From an uncultured Ralstonia sp. (lineage in GTDB: Bacteria > Pseudomonadota > Gammaproteobacteria > Burkholderiales > Burkholderiaceae): 64,000 nt of DNA. The notes beneath the pieces were generated by a model. That model searched no databases, had not been told where the DNA came from, and was given only the letters and a program-made list of their open reading frames with translations. The stretch's first letter is position 1. Each line of letters begins with the position of its first letter. The stretch lies in contig CAJXMR010000005.1 of NCBI GenBank assembly GCA_913056305.1, positions 1-64,000 of the forward strand, written 5' to 3'. Below, piece by piece: positions 45,829 through 55,834 of the stretch. The position numbers were made by a program, and so were the translations under genes.

Positions 45829-45891
45829 GGCATCACTGGCGGGTGAACCGGCCGGCTGCGGCGATATCAAGGCGTGCCGCAGGCAAAACGG

Positions 45892-46233
45892 TCAGGCCTT
45901 GGCGATGACGTTGATGCGCAGCGCTTGCCCACCGGCCGCGATCGCGAGCAGACGGTCGACGTTCGGGTGCGCCCCCGGGCGGTTGCGCGCATCGGCCGTA
46001 TGCTCGGCAAACACCGCGAGGCCGTGCTCGGCCGCTTTGGCATCCAACTGGCCAAACGCCTGCTGCAGGTAGTGATACACCGCCAACGATCCCTGCTTGC
46101 CGGGCATGTTCTCGATATCGGCCACCACGGCGCCGTTGCCGTCGACCAGATCGATGCGCTCGATGCCGTCAATGGCGGGCAGCTGGGCGAGGTTGTCCTT
46201 GAATACGTTGCTCGGCTGAATCTCGGAAATCAC
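45892..46233 (-). CDS. DUF2322 family protein
   Basis: 113 residues. NVFKDNLAQLPAIDGIERID, MPGKQGSLAVYHYLQQAFGQ and HPNVDRLLAI match the small DUF2322 family of proteobacteria, whose function is unknown. A GTG start at 46233 is proposed because GGAG lies 8 bases upstream; the open frame to the left of it has no family sequence. No operon partner is clear: the GDH gene is 117 bases upstream on the same strand. Confidence 0.82.
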   Translation of the reverse strand: MISEIQPSNVFKDNLAQLPAIDGIERIDLVDGNGAVVADIENMPGKQGSLAVYHYLQQAFGQLDAKAAEHGLAVFAEHTADARNRPGAHPNVDRLLAIAAGGQALRINVIAKA

Positions 46234-46350
46234 TGAAAACACTCCGTGGGTTGGTCGGTGGACTTGGCGGGCCGTATGGTATCCGCTCGGGCATGACTGC
46301 AAAAGAGCATCGCGCATGCACGGCCACGGATCTCGCGGCACCTGGGCCCC

Positions 46351-49300
46351 TCAAGCATCCACTTCCGCCAACGCCCGCAGCCCCACCGAGAGCATCGCCA
46401 GATCGGCCGACCCGGCGGCCACCTGGTCGGCGACCACGCGGTTGTAGCGTGCCAGCGCTTCCTGCCGGGCCGCCCGCCAGGCTTCGACCAACGCCCCGGC
46501 ACTGGCACCAGCCGCTGCGTCATGCAGCACCGAGCTGGTGAGCCGCCGGCGCAGTTGCCCCAGCTCTTCAAGCAGGGTCGCGCGTGCCAGCATCTGCCAA
46601 TGCGTCTGCGTCGGCAGGGCGAGGATGCCGCCCTGCAGCCAGCCGTAGCCGAGCGGCTGGTCGAGCGCGAAGTACACGCGCGCGGCCAGCTTGGCATCGC
46701 AGCCGCTCGCAACGGCAACTTCCGCGATATCGAGCAGCGATACACGCGCCGACACGCCAGCCGCCGCCCGTGCCAGGGCTTCGGGCACCCCGGCGTCCAC
46801 GAACGTCTGCTGCTGTTGCGCAGCCGCGTGCCCGGACTCCTCCGCCTGCAAGCCATCGACTTCGGGCGCGAGCGCATCGACCGCCGCGCGGAAGCGCTCC
46901 ACCGTGGCCGGCACATCAGAGACGCGCTGCCGCAGGAACCACAACGTGGCACGCTCATGCAACTGCGCGAACGCCGCAAACAAGGCGGCCTGCATCTCGT
47001 GCGGCACCTGCGCATCCAGCCCATCGACCTCTTGCCAGAGTGGATCGAGCCGATACACGGCGCGCGCCACCAGGCTCGCCCACACCACGGCCAGCGGCTC
47101 GGCGCCGGTTTCCTCGGCGAGCCGGTGCACAAAGGTCACGCCGGCACGGTTGACGAGCGCGTTCGCGTGCATCGTCGCCAGGATCTCGCGCCGCAGCGGG
47201 TGCCGCGGCATGGTCGCGCCGCAGCGTGCCTGCAATGGCTGCGGGAAGTACGCCGGCAGGCCGTCGGCCACGAAGGGCTGGTCGGGCAAGTCGCTGGCCA
47301 GCAGCGCGTCGTACAGCCACATCTTGCTGTAGGCCATCAGCACCGCGCGCTCGGGCGTGGCGAGGCCGCCGCCGGCGGCGCGACGGGCGTCGATGTCCTC
47401 GTCGGCGGGTAGGAATTCGATGGTGCGGTTCAGGCGGCCGGCACGCTCCAGATACCGCATCAGCCGCGCCTCCGGGTCGAGCCACTGTGCCATGCGCGTG
47501 CGCGCAAGCGACAGCGCCTGCGTCTGGAAATAATTGTCGCGCAAGACCAACTCGCCCACCTCGTCGGTCATCTCGGCCAGTAGCACGTTGCGCTGCTTGA
47601 GCGTCATCTCGCCGTCGCCCACCACCAGCCCCAGCAGGATCTTGATGTTGACCTCGTGGTCCGAACAGTCGACACCGGCCGAGTTGTCGATCGCATCGGT
47701 GTTGATGCGCCCGCCGTGCTGCGCGTATTCGATGCGCCCGAGCTGCGTGCAGCCCAGATTGCCACCCTCGGCCACGACCTTGCAGCGCAACTCGGCGCCG
47801 TCCACGCGCAGCCCGTCGTTGGCGCGGTCGCCCACCTGGGCGTGCGTCTCGGTGCTGGCTTTGATGTAGGTACCGATGCCGCCGTTGTAGAGCAAGTCCA
47901 CGGGGGCCTTGAGGAGGGTATGCAGCAGGTCGTTCGGCGCCATCTCGGTCGCCGTGACGCCAAGCATCGCGCGCACCTCGGGCGAGAGCGCAATCGCCTT
48001 GGCGGAGCGCGGGAACACCCCGCCGCCCGCGCTGATCAGCGCCTTGTCATAGTCGGCCCAGCTCGAGCGCGGCAGATTGAACATGCGCTCGCGCTCGGCA
48101 AAGCTCGTGGCGGCATCGGGCGATGGGTCCAGGAAGATATGCCGATGGTCGAACGCCGCCAGCAGGCGGATATGGCGCGAGAGCAGCATGCCGTTGCCGA
48201 ACACGTCGCCCGACATGTCGCCGATGCCGACCACGGTGAAGTCGGTGGCCTGCGTATCCACGCCCATCTCGCTGAAATGCCGCTTGACCGATTCCCACGC
48301 GCCGCGCGCGGTGATGGCCATCTTCTTGTGGTCGTAGCCGACCGAACCGCCGGAGGCGAAGGCATCGCCCAGCCAGAAGCCGTATTCGCCAGAGATGGCG
48401 TTGGCGTAATCCGAGAACGTGGCCGTGCCCTTGTCGGCGGCGACCACCAGGTACGGGTCATCACCGTCGTAGCGCACCACGTCGCGCGGCGGCACGAGGC
48501 GGCCCTCGACGTAGTTGTCGGTCAGGTCGAGCAGCCCGCGCAGGAAGGTCTGGTAGCACGCCACGCCTTCAGCCAGATAGGCATCGCGATCGCTCGCCGG
48601 CGGCGGCTGCTTGACGACGAAGCCGCCCTTGGAGCCGACCGGCACGATGACAGTGTTCTTGACCATCTGCGCCTTGACCAGGCCGAGCACCTCGGTGCGG
48701 AAATCCTCGCGCCGGTCCGACCAGCGCAGCCCGCCGCGCGCGACCTTGCCGCCGCGCAGGTGCACGCCCTCGACCCGCGGTGAATACACCCAGATCTCGA
48801 ACATCGGCTTGGGCTCGGGCAAGCCTGGCACGCGCGCGGGGTCGAACTTGAACGACAGGTACGGCTTGGACTGGCCAGCCTGCCCGGCTTGCCCAATGCC
48901 CGGCAGGCTCTGGAAGTAGTTGGTGCGCACCGTGGCTTCCAGCACGCCGAGGAACTGGCGCAGGATGCGGTCTTCGTCCAGGTTCGGCACCTCTTCGAGC
49001 GCCTCGGCGATCTGCGCGCGCAGCGTATCGCTGCGGCGCGTGCGCTCAGCGTCGTCCGTCGCCGGGTCGAAGCGCACCAGGAACAGATGCACCAGCGCCC
49101 GCGCGATCGACGGATTGCCGGTCAGCGCACTCTCCATGTACGCGTTGCTGAAGGTCGAGCCGATCTGGCGGATGTAGCGCGCGTAGGCGCGCAGGATCCG
49201 GATCTCACGCCAGGTCAGGCCGGCCTGCAGCACGAGCCGGTTGAGATCGTCGTTCTCGACGTCGCCATTCCAGATGCGCGCGAAGGCATCTTCAAAGCGC

Positions 49301-51321
49301 ACGCGGGCCTCGTCGAGGTCGACCTCGCTGCCGTCGACGGTGACCATGCCGAAGTCATGCACCGAGATCGGTGCGGCGTCGGCCGGCTCGATGCGATAGG
49401 GCCGCTCTTCGTTGACGCGCACACCGAGGTGCTCGAGCATCGGCAGGCTGCGCGAGAGCGCGATCGGCTGGCCCGTGCGGTAGATCTTGAAACGCAGCGC
49501 CCCGGCGGGTGCCTCGAGTGGCCGGTAAAGCTGCATCGTGAGCGCGCCGCCCGCAGAGGCCTCCGGAGCCTCCACCGCGCCTGCAGCGTCTTCGGCCAGC
49601 AGCGGCTCCATCAGTTCAATGTCGCGCACTGCAAGGCGCGCCGCGTAGTCCTCCCGGAAGCCGGCGGGGAAGGCATCGCCATAGCGGCGCAGCAGGCGGT
49701 TGCCGCGCTCCTCGCCGCCGCGCTCGAGCAGCGCCTCGGCCAGGTCGTCCTGCCAGCGCCGCGCCGCCAGCACGATGCGCTCTTCCAGCTCGGCCACGTC
49801 CACCTCGGGCACGTTGCCCGGCTGGGTGCGCACGGTGATGTGGATGCGCGCCAGCATCGATTCCGACAGCAGCGGCGTGAACTCCACGCTGGTGCCGTGG
49901 TAGGCCGCCTGCAGCAGGCCCTGGACGCGCACGCGCAGGTCGGTGTTGAATTTCTCGCGCGGCACGAATACCAGGCACGATACGAAGCGGTCGAACGGGT
50001 CGCGCCGCACGAACAGACGCGTGCGTTGCCGCTCCTGCAGCCGCAGGATGCCAAGCGCGATGTCGTGCAGCGCCTCGCTGTCGATCTGGAACAGCTCGTC
50101 GCGCGGATACTGTTCGAGGATCGTCACCAGCGTCTTGGCCAGATGCCCCTTGGGCAGGAAGCCCGTCCGCCGGATCACGCTGGCAACCTTGCGCCGCACC
50201 AACGGGATGTCCTCGGCCGGCACCATGTAGACGTTGGACGTGTACAGCCCGAGAAAACGCCGCTGACCACACACACGCCCCTCGGCGTCGAACAGCTTGA
50301 TGCCGACATAGTCGAGATAGCCGGGCCGGTGCACGGTGGCGCGTGAGTTGGCCTTGGTCAGGAACACCGGTGCGGGCTCGTCGATGATCCTCGCGGCGCC
50401 CGGGGCCAGCCGCGAGATGTCGGGGGCGGCGGGATCGCGCAGCGCCTCGCGCAGCACGCCAAGCCCCGTGCCCTGCATGCCCTGCAGGTAGAGGCCGTCG
50501 TCCTGGGTGACGAGCGCATAGTCGCGATAGCCGAGGAGCGTGAAATGCTGTTCGAGCAGCCACGCCAGGAAGGCCTGCGTCTCGGCGATCTCCGCGCGTT
50601 CGGCTTCGCCCGTCGATGCTTGCGCGGCGCGCACACCCAGCGCATCGATGGCGGCCTGGGCCGCGCCCTGCATCGGCTTCCAGTCCTCCACAGCCGCGCG
50701 CACGTCACCCAGCACGCGCACCAGGCCGTCGTGCAGCGCCTGCACCCGCTCCGGCTCGGAGAAGCGATCGACCTCGATGTGGATGTACGACTCGAAGCGC
50801 ATGGTGCCGCCGCTCCCGTCGTCTGGATCGGCCTCGGCGGTGGTCGCGCGCTTGTCGCCGGCGAGCGCCGCTGGGCGCTGCACGCCGCCGCCGGCCGCCA
50901 CGGCCACACGCGTGCCGGACGCATCGCGCTGCATGCGATAGACCGGATGGAAGGCCGAATGCAGCGCAAGACCCTGCCGGTTGATTTCCATGGTCACCGA
51001 ATCGACCAGGAACGGCATGTCATCGTTGACGATTTCGACCACCGTGTGGCCGCAATACCAACCGTGCTGCTCAAGGCTCGGGTTGTAGACCCGCACGCGC
51101 GGCTGGCCGGTCACGAACTTCTGGCCGAGTTGCCAGTGCGCCATCGCCGCGCCGTAGAGATCGGCGACGCTGCGCGAGACCACGTCCTCGGGGTCGGCCA
51201 GCTCGTAGTAATGCCGCACGAATGGCTCGAACAGCACGGCGATATCGGGCGCACGTCCGCGTGCGAGGGCCACTACATCCGCCATGTGTTGGCGGACCTT
51301 GTCTTCGAGCTGGGCAGACAT
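46351..51321 (-). CDS. NAD-specific glutamate dehydrogenase (large, GDH2 type)
   Basis: 1656 residues, close to the 1600-residue class of bacterial NAD-GDH. It has a long N-terminal regulatory part (with ACT-like regions, e.g. WYCGHTVVEIVNDDMPFLVD), a central catalytic domain with VPVGSKGGFVVK and GIGDMSGDVFGNGM, and a C-terminal helical region. It deaminates glutamate to 2-oxoglutarate and ammonia and is catabolic. GGGAG precedes ATG 51321. A single gene; a 258-base gap separates it from the next. Confidence 0.97.
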   Translation of the reverse strand: MSAQLEDKVRQHMADVVALARGRAPDIAVLFEPFVRHYYELADPEDVVSRSVADLYGAAMAHWQLGQKFVTGQPRVRVYNPSLEQHGWYCGHTVVEIVNDDMPFLVDSVTMEINRQGLALHSAFHPVYRMQRDASGTRVAVAAGGGVQRPAALAGDKRATTAEADPDDGSGGTMRFESYIHIEVDRFSEPERVQALHDGLVRVLGDVRAAVEDWKPMQGAAQAAIDALGVRAAQASTGEAERAEIAETQAFLAWLLEQHFTLLGYRDYALVTQDDGLYLQGMQGTGLGVLREALRDPAAPDISRLAPGAARIIDEPAPVFLTKANSRATVHRPGYLDYVGIKLFDAEGRVCGQRRFLGLYTSNVYMVPAEDIPLVRRKVASVIRRTGFLPKGHLAKTLVTILEQYPRDELFQIDSEALHDIALGILRLQERQRTRLFVRRDPFDRFVSCLVFVPREKFNTDLRVRVQGLLQAAYHGTSVEFTPLLSESMLARIHITVRTQPGNVPEVDVAELEERIVLAARRWQDDLAEALLERGGEERGNRLLRRYGDAFPAGFREDYAARLAVRDIELMEPLLAEDAAGAVEAPEASAGGALTMQLYRPLEAPAGALRFKIYRTGQPIALSRSLPMLEHLGVRVNEERPYRIEPADAAPISVHDFGMVTVDGSEVDLDEARVRFEDAFARIWNGDVENDDLNRLVLQAGLTWREIRILRAYARYIRQIGSTFSNAYMESALTGNPSIARALVHLFLVRFDPATDDAERTRRSDTLRAQIAEALEEVPNLDEDRILRQFLGVLEATVRTNYFQSLPGIGQAGQAGQSKPYLSFKFDPARVPGLPEPKPMFEIWVYSPRVEGVHLRGGKVARGGLRWSDRREDFRTEVLGLVKAQMVKNTVIVPVGSKGGFVVKQPPPASDRDAYLAEGVACYQTFLRGLLDLTDNYVEGRLVPPRDVVRYDGDDPYLVVAADKGTATFSDYANAISGEYGFWLGDAFASGGSVGYDHKKMAITARGAWESVKRHFSEMGVDTQATDFTVVGIGDMSGDVFGNGMLLSRHIRLLAAFDHRHIFLDPSPDAATSFAERERMFNLPRSSWADYDKALISAGGGVFPRSAKAIALSPEVRAMLGVTATEMAPNDLLHTLLKAPVDLLYNGGIGTYIKASTETHAQVGDRANDGLRVDGAELRCKVVAEGGNLGCTQLGRIEYAQHGGRINTDAIDNSAGVDCSDHEVNIKILLGLVVGDGEMTLKQRNVLLAEMTDEVGELVLRDNYFQTQALSLARTRMAQWLDPEARLMRYLERAGRLNRTIEFLPADEDIDARRAAGGGLATPERAVLMAYSKMWLYDALLASDLPDQPFVADGLPAYFPQPLQARCGATMPRHPLRREILATMHANALVNRAGVTFVHRLAEETGAEPLAVVWASLVARAVYRLDPLWQEVDGLDAQVPHEMQAALFAAFAQLHERATLWFLRQRVSDVPATVERFRAAVDALAPEVDGLQAEESGHAAAQQQQTFVDAGVPEALARAAAGVSARVSLLDIAEVAVASGCDAKLAARVYFALDQPLGYGWLQGGILALPTQTHWQMLARATLLEELGQLRRRLTSSVLHDAAAGASAGALVEAWRAARQEALARYNRVVADQVAAGSADLAMLSVGLRALAEVDA

Positions 51322-51579
51322 GGAGCGTCTCCCGAAAATGGGCCTCCCCATGCTACGCCGCGTGCCCATGGCTGGCAATGGGGGCAACCTGGGCTTCAGC
51401 CGCCCCGGCAAGTTTTGCCGATACGCTCCATTTGGCCGGGATGGATGCTGCCCGCCTCGGCAGGCCGCAGCCGGACGATCCCCTCCCGATATCGGGGAAA
51501 GCCACGGCGGCGAAACCCTCCAGGCAGCGTTTCGAACGCGGCATCCGCAAATTGGTGCCGGCGCACCAGCGCGTACCGC

Positions 51580-52347
51580 CTATCGCGTGATCTGCACACC
51601 CAGATAGGCCAACACCTGCCGCCGCTCATCGGAAGCCGCGCCAAACTCACGGCCCACCGCGGCCAGCAATGTGTAGGTGTCGTTGAGCTTCCAGTGCATA
51701 CCGAGGTTCAGTAGCGTCACGCGCGCGCCGGGGCTCTGCGCCCTGCGGACCTCGACAATGCATTCGCGCCCATCGCCGCACTCGTGGCCGGCCACGACGC
51801 CGGCGATCCACTGGTTGTCCGCACCGCCCGAGATGAAGTTGCGGCCGAACTCGGTTGATACCCCGAAGCCCCCGACTTCGGTCGCGATCTCGACCGGCAG
51901 GAAGAACTCGTGCCCGCCGCCGGTAATGCCGCGCCGGGTGGAAGAATCCAGCACGCTGCGGCTGTACTGCGGGTAGGTCGACATCGCGAACCCCGCCTGC
52001 TCCTGGTCGATGAAGCGCCATTTCACACCGAAGTCGCCGGTGCCGACGCCGGACTTCCAGCGCTGGCCATCCTCGCGCGCAAACGTCCAGGGGATATCGA
52101 CCTTGAGCTGCACATGGTCGCCCCAGCCGTAGTTGATGTCGGCATCGGGCGCGGCCAGCTCGAGCCGGCCGTGCGTACGCGTGGCGATGGCACCGAGATT
52201 GATCTCCCAATGGCCGTCGCCGGGCGTTTCAGGGTCGTCGGTGACCATCGGCGGCCCGCCTTGCGCGAGCGCGGGGCCGGCCATCGCCACGGCCGCGGCC
52301 AACGCCAGCCAGCGCATGGCGCGGCCGGCCGGAATCTGCTTCTGCAT
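51580..52347 (-). CDS. Small outer-membrane beta-barrel protein, function unknown
   Basis: 255 residues. The signal peptide ends GPALAQ|GG, then TDDPETPGDGHWEINLG leads into alternating amphipathic strands (DHVQLKVDIPWTF, GVKWRFIDQEQAG, GVSTEFGRNFIS) and a final VLAYLGVQITR. It resembles the MetA-pathway/phenol-degradation-type barrels in general plan, but the match is weak. A ribosome site (GAGAG) is present. It is the last of three leftward genes (with the beta-propeller and the lone-module protein) and probably belongs to the system that starts at 54 kb. Confidence 0.75.
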   Translation of the reverse strand: MQKQIPAGRAMRWLALAAAVAMAGPALAQGGPPMVTDDPETPGDGHWEINLGAIATRTHGRLELAAPDADINYGWGDHVQLKVDIPWTFAREDGQRWKSGVGTGDFGVKWRFIDQEQAGFAMSTYPQYSRSVLDSSTRRGITGGGHEFFLPVEIATEVGGFGVSTEFGRNFISGGADNQWIAGVVAGHECGDGRECIVEVRRAQSPGARVTLLNLGMHWKLNDTYTLLAAVGREFGAASDERRQVLAYLGVQITR

Positions 52348-52428
52348 AAACGTCTCTCGAAGGGTTCTTGGAAAGCCGGCGCGCTCCGGCTCCAGCATCG
52401 GTGCCGAGCGCGCCGTGGCAGGCCCGCG

Positions 52429-53460
52429 CTACTTCGCGTCGGCGGGCATCACTTCGTATTGCAGCAGGCCGGCCTTGGTCTGCGCCGAGCCCCCCACCGC
52501 CACATACAGCCGGTGCAGCTCGGGCACCAGGAAGGCCGTCTTCGCCCCCTTCTCGGAGGGCACGCGCGCGATCTCCTCGTAGTGATCGGCATCGCGCTGG
52601 CGGAACACGGCAACGTAGTCGTCGCCGGCGGCGTAGATGCGCCGGTTCTTCGCGTCGAACATCATGCCGTTGGTGCGGGCGGGCGCGTCGAAGCTCGCCA
52701 CCGATTGCCCCGTCTCCGTGTTCACCACCACGAGTTTGAACGGCTTGCGCGTGATCAGGAACAGCCGCTTGTGCTTCTCGTCGAGGTCGATCTGCGAGTT
52801 GTCCTGCCCTTCCTTGATCGGCCAGGTGGCGAGCAGCTGGCCCGTCCGCTTGTCGAGCACGGCAACCTCCGCCTTGCCGGCCACGTTGACGAACACGCGC
52901 GAGCCAGCCTGCTCGGCCACGATACCTTCGGTGAAGTCGGTGTCGAACGTGGTGGCGCCGAGCATCTTGCCGGTGTCGACGTCCACCCGCGCTACCGTGG
53001 TCGTCGCCATCTTGGTGGGCGCATTCTTGCCGCCCGTGACGAACCACAGGCGGCGCGAGGAAGCGTCGTAGCTCATCACGTCGGCGCCTGGCGCCAGCTT
53101 GACGGTGTCGAGCACGGCGTAGCTCTTGCCGTCGAGCACCTTGCTAAGGCTGGCGCCGCTGTTGCTGACGAACAGGCGGTTCGTCTTCGGCTCGTAGTGG
53201 ATCGCGTGCGGCGTCTCCATGCCCTCGACGGTCTTCAGATGCGCGCCGCTGCGCAGGTCGAAGACCTCCAGCGTGCCGCCGTCCTCGCCGGCAAGGAACA
53301 GGCGGTTACCCTTGACGTCGGCCCCGAAGTGGTCGAAGTCGCCCTGATACGTCGGCAGGTCGGCGCGGCCAAGCAGCCGCAGCGGTGCGGTGTCGGCAAA
53401 AGACAGCATGGGCGCCGCCAGCACCAGCGCGGCGACCAGCGCCCGGATGTTCGTCTTCAT
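52429..53460 (-). CDS. YncE-like periplasmic beta-propeller protein
   Basis: 343 residues with a signal peptide (ALVLAAPMLSFA|D). Several YVTN-type blades are visible: NRLFLAGEDGGTLEVFDLRS, NRLFVSNSGASLSKVLDGKS, RLFLITRKPFKLVVVNTETG. E. coli YncE, of the same type, is linked to a TonB-dependent receptor (YncD), as seems the case in this cluster. It may bind ligand or protect a periplasmic component. AGAGG precedes the ATG. Confidence 0.86.
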   Translation of the reverse strand: MKTNIRALVAALVLAAPMLSFADTAPLRLLGRADLPTYQGDFDHFGADVKGNRLFLAGEDGGTLEVFDLRSGAHLKTVEGMETPHAIHYEPKTNRLFVSNSGASLSKVLDGKSYAVLDTVKLAPGADVMSYDASSRRLWFVTGGKNAPTKMATTTVARVDVDTGKMLGATTFDTDFTEGIVAEQAGSRVFVNVAGKAEVAVLDKRTGQLLATWPIKEGQDNSQIDLDEKHKRLFLITRKPFKLVVVNTETGQSVASFDAPARTNGMMFDAKNRRIYAAGDDYVAVFRQRDADHYEEIARVPSEKGAKTAFLVPELHRLYVAVGGSAQTKAGLLQYEVMPADAK

Positions 53461-53499
53461 TGACGTCCTCTCTTCTGGATGTTCACACCGGGCGAACTG

Positions 53500-54033
53500 T
53501 CACTTGGCTTCGTCGAACAGCGCGTTGTAGCTGGGGATCTTCTTGGCCAACGCATCCCGCAGTGCGTTCGACTTCTTCAAGAAGGACATTTCCTGGCTGC
53601 TGGTGTTCGGGTTGGCCGGCGGATTCTTGAACGCGTACACGACCAGACCGATGTTGTTGCCCGTGGCGTCGCGCATCGGCATGAGCACAACGAACTTCTT
53701 CGGGTTGTCCTTGGTGCGGTTCCAGCGCGGGTCGACGATGGTGATGCCCTTCTTGATGACGTCGATGTCATCCGGATCATCAGCATTGCCGATGCGCTCG
53801 GGGTACGAGCCCGCGAACATCGTGAAAACGTCAGTCGCGCCCGGGGGCGTGCCGTGCAGCGTGATGCTCAGCAGCTCCGGATGCTTGGCCATGGTCTCGT
53901 CAGACAGCTTCTGGCCGTAGATCTTGTGCGTCGGCGGCGTCCAGTTCTTGTCCGCGGCCCAGGCGGCGGTGCCGCCGAAAGCGGCAGCGCCGGTGATGAC
54001 TGTTGCCAGCGCGCACTTGAGGAACTTGCTCAT
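53500..54033 (-). CDS. Secreted single-module protein (module copy 1 of 5)
   Basis: 177 residues with a signal peptide ending TAAWA|AD. The mature part is one copy of a module also found in tandem in two other proteins of this cluster. Shared marks are a start near IYGQKLSDETMAKHPEL, LHGTPPGA, a YPERIGNADDPDDIDVI block, and LMPMRDATGNNIGLVVYAF. I do not recognise a named domain; the alternation of helix and strands and the xPxRDxxGxxIG turn recall PAS/Cache-type folds, which is speculative. GGAG lies before the ATG. It is divergent from the sensor kinase. Confidence 0.75.
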   Translation of the reverse strand: MSKFLKCALATVITGAAAFGGTAAWAADKNWTPPTHKIYGQKLSDETMAKHPELLSITLHGTPPGATDVFTMFAGSYPERIGNADDPDDIDVIKKGITIVDPRWNRTKDNPKKFVVLMPMRDATGNNIGLVVYAFKNPPANPNTSSQEMSFLKKSNALRDALAKKIPSYNALFDEAK

Positions 54034-54255
54034 GGGTTGTCTCCGTTCTTGGGGTTGGAATCTTGAGATGGGATTCGTCGCATCCGTTAGGGGAAGCGTG
54101 AATGGAGTCTAGAAGCGGACTCTGTACGCTTCCTGTAGTGATTCTTAAAATTCGTTCAGCCAGCTGGCGGCGCGATCGCATAGCATCACGAGACCACGCA
54201 TTGCCTCAACCGGGCGCGAAGGATCGTCGCCGCGCCAAGAGACGGGAGCCACCGC
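54034..54255. promoter_or_regulatory. Divergent promoter region of the envelope cluster
   Basis: 222 bases between the single-module gene (left) and the sensor kinase (right). The middle is AT-richer (around 54120-54160, GATTCTTAAAATTCGTTC). It should drive both arms. No Fur-like GATAAT repeat is visible. Confidence 0.4.
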
Positions 54256-55620
54256 ATGAAGTCGATCGGCAGCCGCATCACCCTCTGGTATGCCACCACG
54301 CTCACGGCGACGCTCGCCTGCCTGTTCATCGCCGGCCACTTCCTGCTCGACCACTACCTGCTCAGGCAGCTCGACGAACTCAACGAGGCGCAATTCAAGC
54401 ATCTCAAGGCCACGCTGGGCCGGGACTACGCCAAGCTGACGCCGGTGGAGATCGACGACCGCATCCGCCAGGCCACCGAATCGGCCTCGTCGCTGTTCTA
54501 CATCGACATGCACGGCCCGATGACGAACCGCTTCTTCAAGTCGAGCAACCTGCATGGGCAGGCCATCCCCGACATTGCCGGCGAGCGCGCGTATTCGGTT
54601 GCCATCGACAACATCGGCGAGGTGCGGGTGAGCGAATTCCAGCTCGCGCCGTTCGATGTCATCGTGGCAACGCCGCTCGCGCCGGTGCGCGAACTGATGA
54701 CGGGCTACCGGCTCGTCTTCTTCGGCCTGCTGGGCACGGCGCTCGTGCTCAGCGTGGTGGTCGGCTACGGGCTGAGCCGGCTGATCCTGCACCCGGTGCG
54801 CGTGATCCAGACCACCGCCAACCGGATCCGCTCCGACAACCTCAGCCAGCGCATTCCGGTGGGCAACGTCAAGGACGAGGTCTCGCAGCTGGCGGCCTTC
54901 CTGAACCAGATGTTCGACCGCCTGGAGATGTCGTTTGCCGAAATCCGGCGCTTCGCGGCAGAGGCGTCGCATGAGCTGAAGACGCCCATGTCGCTGGTGG
55001 CGCTGCATGCCGAGCGGCTGCTGGTCAGCGAGGGGCTGACCCCGCAGCAGCGGGATTCGGTGGCCGTCATCCTGGAAGAGCTCGGGCGCGTGAACCGCAT
55101 CATCGACGAGTTGCTGTTCCTCTCACGCGCGGACGCCGGTGCGGTGCTGGTCGAGCTTCGGGCGCAGTCCCCGGTGGCGCTGCTGAGCGCCTTCGCCCAG
55201 GATGCGTCGGCCCTTTCCGAGCATGACGGCAAGGTCTTTGCCTGGAGCCACCGCGGCAACGGCGAGGTGAACGTCGACGGCCCACGGTTGCGCCAGGTGC
55301 TGCTGAACCTGTTGACCAACGCGCTCAGGGTGTCGCCGCGGGGCGGCGTGATCCACCTCGATTCGACCCTGGCCGCCGGCGTATGGCGCGTAAGCCTGGT
55401 CGACGAGGGGCCGGGCCTGACCCCGGAGGAGTGCGAGCGCATCTTCGAGCGGTTCGTGCGCCTGCCCTCGCCGATGCAGGACCAGCGCGGCAGCGGCCTG
55501 GGGCTGGCGATCTCGCGCAGCATCGTGTCGATGCACAAGGGCAGGATCTGGGCGACCAGCCGCGACGTCGGCCGCGGCCTGCGTGTGGTGATCGAGATTC
55601 CTGCGGCGCCCCCGGGGTAG
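54256..55620 (+). CDS. Orphan sensor histidine kinase
   Basis: 454 residues. Two membrane spans (about 9-30 and 152-172) enclose a short periplasmic sensor region. A HAMP linker follows, then the H-box EASHELKTPMS with His239, and the ATPase motifs (LLNLLTNALR; DEGPGLTPEE; GSGLGLAISRSIV). It should phosphorylate an OmpR-type response regulator, but none is present in the window, which is odd because such pairs are usually adjacent. It is followed, after 214 bases and a hairpin, by the ABC importer genes. Confidence 0.92.
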   Translation: MKSIGSRITLWYATTLTATLACLFIAGHFLLDHYLLRQLDELNEAQFKHLKATLGRDYAKLTPVEIDDRIRQATESASSLFYIDMHGPMTNRFFKSSNLHGQAIPDIAGERAYSVAIDNIGEVRVSEFQLAPFDVIVATPLAPVRELMTGYRLVFFGLLGTALVLSVVVGYGLSRLILHPVRVIQTTANRIRSDNLSQRIPVGNVKDEVSQLAAFLNQMFDRLEMSFAEIRRFAAEASHELKTPMSLVALHAERLLVSEGLTPQQRDSVAVILEELGRVNRIIDELLFLSRADAGAVLVELRAQSPVALLSAFAQDASALSEHDGKVFAWSHRGNGEVNVDGPRLRQVLLNLLTNALRVSPRGGVIHLDSTLAAGVWRVSLVDEGPGLTPEECERIFERFVRLPSPMQDQRGSGLGLAISRSIVSMHKGRIWATSRDVGRGLRVVIEIPAAPPG

Positions 55621-55641
55621 CGGGCATGTGGAGCCCGCGCC

Positions 55642-55675
55642 CGTCCCGTAGCGCAAAGCTTTGCGGGACGATTTT
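55642..55675 (+). terminator. Candidate terminator after the sensor kinase
   Basis: CGTCC pairs with GGACG and CGCAAA with TTTGCG across a two-base centre (55642-55670), with a small bulge, followed by ATTTT. The T-run is short, so termination may be partial. Confidence 0.45.
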
Positions 55676-55834
55676 CCCCGTCCCCCTGGGGAAATCCCCA
55701 CCTCAATCCGGTGCGACCTGAACGCGCTTTCAGGAAGAGTTCACGTTCGAGCAAGGCTCGGTGACTAGTGTATGACCACGGTCGGGATGAACCGGCCAGC
55801 ACCTGACACCTTGCAACGTAAGGACCCAGAACTC

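Noticed and set aside
48889..50346. A 485-codon rightward open frame
   Set aside because: It lies antisense within the NAD-glutamate dehydrogenase gene and shows no family features.
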